Positions 61,390 through 64,000 of a stretch of 64,000 nucleotides of DNA are shown in pieces. The translations under genes and the position numbers were made by a program. Positions within the stretch are counted from its first letter, which is position 1. Each line of letters starts with the position of its first letter. The notes under the pieces are model-generated. The model was not told where the DNA came from and did not search any database. It saw only the letters and a list, made by a program, of their open reading frames with translations. Source of the stretch: Planococcus maitriensis (GTDB taxonomy: Bacteria; Bacillota; Bacilli; Bacillales_A; Planococcaceae); the NCBI RefSeq assembly GCF_003289925.1, contig NZ_QLZQ01000003.1, positions 248,001 through 312,000 of the forward strand, written 5' to 3'.

Positions 61390-61635
61390 ATGAACCCGAA
61401 AATTTTGCAAGGCGTCTTGATTTTATTACTCAGCATACTGGCGATCGTCTTCCTGTTCATGGGCAGCATGGAAATCGCCGTATTGTTCATGACACTGCTG
61501 TTCGTCTTGACGAACACGTTCCGCTACAAACAAATGAAAGAGCGCGGCATGGACCGCGAAGCGAAATGGATGAAGGGCATGGCGATTCTCTTCGGCATTT
61601 TGTTCTTCGTCGTTCTCGGCACGATTTTCATCTAA
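61390..61635 (+). CDS. Small two-helix membrane protein
   Basis: Protein of 81 residues with two hydrophobic segments (ILQGVLILLLSILAIVFLFM and MAILFGILFFVVLGTIFI) joined by a basic loop (FRYKQMKERGMDREAKWMK). No family recognised with confidence. CAGGAGAGATC precedes the ATG. It lies 48 bp after yidC behind its terminator. Confidence 0.75.
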   Translation: MNPKILQGVLILLLSILAIVFLFMGSMEIAVLFMTLLFVLTNTFRYKQMKERGMDREAKWMKGMAILFGILFFVVLGTIFI

Positions 61636-61640
61636 TGAAA

Positions 61641-61672
61641 AAACAGCACAGGCTAATTTGCCTGTGCTGTTT
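61641..61672. terminator. Bidirectional terminator
   Basis: AACAGCACAGGC pairs with GCCTGTGCTGTT across TAATTT. The stop codon of the minus-strand small gene lies in the loop. Confidence 0.85.
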
Positions 61673-61766
61673 CTGTATGATGGTGTTTATCTTTTTTGCG
61701 TTCTTCCAGAAGAAAGTCCAACTGACTCATGAGGGTCAGCAGGTCATGCTTTGATATCTCTTTCAA
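61653..61766 (-). CDS. 37-residue acidic/His-rich peptide
   Basis: Minus-strand frame of 38 codons starting at TTG 61766, with AAGGGAG spaced 9 nt before it. It encodes a short amphipathic helix (KHDLLTLMSQLDFLLEERKK) followed by DKHHHTETAQAN; the TAG lies in the terminator loop. The SQLD-FLL core recalls the small Spo0E-type phosphatase motif SQ-x-LD-x-LI, but it is shorter than that family. It lies 88 bp downstream of the MFS gene on the same strand and could share its message. Confidence 0.5.
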   Translation of the reverse strand: MKEISKHDLLTLMSQLDFLLEERKKDKHHHTETAQAN

Positions 61767-61853
61767 AATTCCCAGCTCCCTTAACAGTTATGCCAAATTA
61801 TTCGGCGCAGCGAATGCCGTTAAGGGGGTCGAGACATTATTTTTAAATATTTT

Positions 61854-63005
61854 TCAATAGGCGAAACGTTTGCGTGTCAACAGCACAAGCACGACGGCCG
61901 GGAACGAAGACGCCGCCATTCCGAGGAATGAATAACCCGGGGCGATTTCGTATAGATAACCTCCGGCGAAAGTCAGCAATGCGACACTCAAGCTCATGCC
62001 GAGCGCAGCGTACATGCCTTGCGCAGCCGGGATATTGACAGGGTCGAGCTTTTTGAAGATATAGCGGATAAAGGCGAAATGCGCGACGCCGAAAGACAGG
62101 GCGTGCAGCGTTTGTGCCAAAATGAATACCCATACCGATGGAAACAGGAAAATCAAGATCCAGCGGACGGTCGAGCCGATGCCTGCGAGCAGGAACATGG
62201 AGGAAACTGACCATTTCTCGAATAGCGTATCGGCTTTGACGAAAAAGACGATTTCAAAAATCACGGCAACATTCAAGATCAGGCCGATATAGAAGCTGTT
62301 GACGCCGATATCCTGAAGATAGATGAACCCGTAATTATAATAAGCCGCATGCGCCCCCTGCAGCAGGATGGACACGACGAGAACGGTCAAAAACCCTTTT
62401 GACTTCAGCAGTTCGGCTGTGGCGCTTGGCCCTTTCTTCGTTCTCGGCGCGGGCCTCGATTGCAGCGGCACAGGAGAAGCGAGCGATTGAGTGACCGCCA
62501 TGAACAGCAAGCCCAGAAGCATGATCCATAAAATCGCATTTTCCTGCCAGACGGCGGTCGCCGCCCCGACGATCAATAAAGCGATCGTATAGCCAAGAGA
62601 GCCATAGGAGCGGCTTTTTCCGTAATGGATGCGGTCGGTCTGCATCAGGACGGTTGCGCCGCTCTCCATCGCCGGCAATAGATTCGGGTAGATGAAGCTG
62701 AAGGCGAATGTGATGATGAACAGCAAGGTATAGGAATTGGCCGGGATATAGAATGCCATGACCGCAAATGAAGCGATGGCGAGAATTTGCATCAAGCGCC
62801 CAAGCGAGAAGAGCCGTGTCAGGAGCGGGAAGAAAAACAAGGTCGATAACGATCGCGCGACCATGCCGGTCCCCATGATGACGCTGGCTGCCGAAACGCT
62901 CAGCCCTTTTTCGTTTGTCAGCCAGCCGGTCCAGTAGGGCAAAAAGACACCCCAGGTAAAGAAAAACGCAAAAAAGTTCAGTGAAAGCCATTTTTGATTG
63001 TTCAT
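61854..63005 (-). CDS. MFS transporter (PPP/LacY-like MFS_1)
   Basis: Membrane transporter of 383 residues with 12 segments, of the MFS_1-like group of 3-phenylpropionate/nucleoside-type permeases. It begins with the family-like NFFAFFFTWGVFLPYWTGWL and has GKSRSYGSLGYTIALLIVGA, a typical RxWGSxG-like element. Substrate unknown. ATG 63005 follows GTGGAGAT; the frame stays open 53 codons upstream without a site. Confidence 0.87.
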   Translation of the reverse strand: MNNQKWLSLNFFAFFFTWGVFLPYWTGWLTNEKGLSVSAASVIMGTGMVARSLSTLFFFPLLTRLFSLGRLMQILAIASFAVMAFYIPANSYTLLFIITFAFSFIYPNLLPAMESGATVLMQTDRIHYGKSRSYGSLGYTIALLIVGAATAVWQENAILWIMLLGLLFMAVTQSLASPVPLQSRPAPRTKKGPSATAELLKSKGFLTVLVVSILLQGAHAAYYNYGFIYLQDIGVNSFYIGLILNVAVIFEIVFFVKADTLFEKWSVSSMFLLAGIGSTVRWILIFLFPSVWVFILAQTLHALSFGVAHFAFIRYIFKKLDPVNIPAAQGMYAALGMSLSVALLTFAGGYLYEIAPGYSFLGMAASSFPAVVLVLLTRKRFAY

Positions 63006-63129
63006 GAATAAATCTCCACTCTTTTCCAAAAGTCTTATTAAAGTATACCGAAATATTTTCACGCCGGGGGAATTTCCGGAAAGAAAATGATAGAATGGAA
63101 AAGGAATTGACAGGAAAGTTGGCCAGCCC

Positions 63130-64000
63130 ATGAAACCGACAAAAAAGAAAAACGAATTCGACAAGAAATTTTATATAAAATGGATGGTGATCGCAATGAC
63201 AGCAATCTGGGCAGCAATTGCCGCAGTCTGGCTCTCTATGCATAATTGGGATACAGAAGAAAGCATGAAAGCATTGGCACAGGCCTTTACCGAACAACCG
63301 GCAGAAACTGAGGAGCAAGCCCCGGCAGAACAGGAGGGATCGGCAGTGAAAGAAGAACAAGCAGCGCCTGAAGAAAAAACCGAACAGCCTGAAACACCAG
63401 CGGAAGAGCAGCCGAAAGAAGAAACGCCTGCACCTGCGCCGAAAGACGCCACAGTCTATCCGGATATCGATCAATTGCCGGCAGAACCGACCATCATCAA
63501 TGGAATCTTGCTGGCGAATAAGCAGCATCCGCTGCCTGCAAGCTATGCGCCAGGCGAAAACGCGAAGGCCCGTGCCGCATTTGATGCGATGGCACAAGCC
63601 GCCGCCGAAGATGGCCTGCAATTGGTTGCCTTCAGCACCTATCGCGGATTCGACCGCCAAAAACAATTGTACGAAGGCTACGTCGCCAAAGACGGCCAAG
63701 CCGCAGCCGACCGTTACAGCGCACGGCCTGGTTTCTCCGAACACCAGACAGGACTCGCTTTTGATATCGGCGAAGCCGGCCAGGAACAGCATTGGGCCTC
63801 GTCTTCCTTCGGTGACACGGCAGGGGGCAAGTGGGTAAAAGAAAACGCCCATAATTACGGCTTTATCCTGCGCTACCCGCAAGGAAAAGAACAGATCACC
63901 GGCTATATGCACGAATCCTGGCATTTCCGTTACGTCGGGAAAGAAGCCGCCACCGCGATCTACAACCAGAACATCACCTTGGAAGAATATCTGGGAATAT
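63130..64000 (+). CDS. VanY-type D-alanyl-D-alanine carboxypeptidase, cut by window end
   Basis: Open frame from ATG 63130 to the window end (at least 290 codons). N-terminal membrane anchor (WMVIAMTAIWAAIAAVWLSM, about 17-36), then a Glu/Pro/Ala-rich spacer of about 60 residues (50-108), then a VanY domain. The zinc motif SxHxxGxAxD reads SEHQTGLAFD and the catalytic stretch reads HESWHFRYVG. It trims the terminal D-Ala of peptidoglycan outside the membrane. The upstream site is weak, so the exact start is uncertain, and the C-terminus is missing. Confidence 0.88.
   Translation, partial: MKPTKKKNEFDKKFYIKWMVIAMTAIWAAIAAVWLSMHNWDTEESMKALAQAFTEQPAETEEQAPAEQEGSAVKEEQAAPEEKTEQPETPAEEQPKEETPAPAPKDATVYPDIDQLPAEPTIINGILLANKQHPLPASYAPGENAKARAAFDAMAQAAAEDGLQLVAFSTYRGFDRQKQLYEGYVAKDGQAAADRYSARPGFSEHQTGLAFDIGEAGQEQHWASSSFGDTAGGKWVKENAHNYGFILRYPQGKEQITGYMHESWHFRYVGKEAATAIYNQNITLEEYLGI

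Noticed and set aside
62335-63924. 529-codon frame on the minus strand across the MFS gene and the VanY-type gene
   Set aside because: Low-complexity Cys/Phe/Arg-rich translation that spans two convincing genes. Not coding.

Overview
The window looks like a chromosomal segment of a low-to-mid GC Gram-positive bacterium of the Bacillales, most likely Planococcaceae (Planococcus/Planomicrobium-like). This is inferred from the gene set (putP, hflX, yclNOP, niaP, cvfB, mntR, bmrU, a spoIIIJ-type yidC), Bacillus-style control elements (T-box, 7-1-7 Fur box, GlnR/TnrA, FadR, cre and MhqR sites, sigma-B-like promoters), strong Shine-Dalgarno sites and frequent GTG/TTG starts. No phage, insertion sequence, tRNA, rRNA or CRISPR array was seen. 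All assignments come from reading the sequence; no database search was possible.

Layout. 0-7 kb: proline symporter, a frameshifted VOC gene, a BCCT osmolyte transporter, a VOC protein, hflX and a lipoprotein. 7-11 kb: a structured non-coding stretch, then a Fur-controlled siderophore importer (yclNOP) without its binding protein, and an unusual PAP2 protein. 11-17.8 kb: amt/glnK with paired GlnR/TnrA boxes, a UDG-like protein, a ZIP transporter, DUF4003, niaP and an acetyltransferase. 17.8-24.7 kb: an OpuC-like ABC importer with one permease, then a fatty-acid/acyl-CoA degradation operon under a FadR box and a cre site. 24.7-30 kb: a T-box (Trp) leader and a trp operon that starts at trpD and carries an in-frame trpF-trpB fusion; then a DNA glycosylase. 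30-36 kb: stress deglycase, arsRB, ppaC, a DsbA-like protein and an MhqR-type azoreductase. 36-45 kb: repeats, yhfW, yceI, murB, a cation/proton antiporter, a penicillin acylase, paired fluoride channels and a second, inverted copy of the repeat. 45-54 kb: P1 peptidase, uspA, cadCA, tandem-GNAT protein, mntR, cvfB, a DUF1002 protein and mhqO under a perfect MhqR palindrome. 54-64 kb: a cluster with several sigma-B-like promoters (including a divergent pair driving an unlisted 32-residue membrane peptide), MFS exporters, bmrU, an AraC regulator, yidC and a VanY-type carboxypeptidase cut by the window end.

How the parts relate. Three regulatory themes recur. Quinone/electrophile stress (MhqR-like sites) joins azoR, yceI and mhqO, which lie up to 18 kb apart. 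General stress (sigma-B-like promoters) joins the yfkM-like deglycase, an OpuC-like importer and the small membrane proteins at 50-57 kb. Nutrient control appears at amt-glnK (nitrogen), niaP (niacin), yclNOP (iron), the acyl-CoA operon (fatty acid plus carbon) and trp (charged tRNA). The least explained items are the small genes at 54.5 kb and 61.7 kb, the trpF-trpB fusion, and the dispersed repeat at 36 kb and 44.8 kb.
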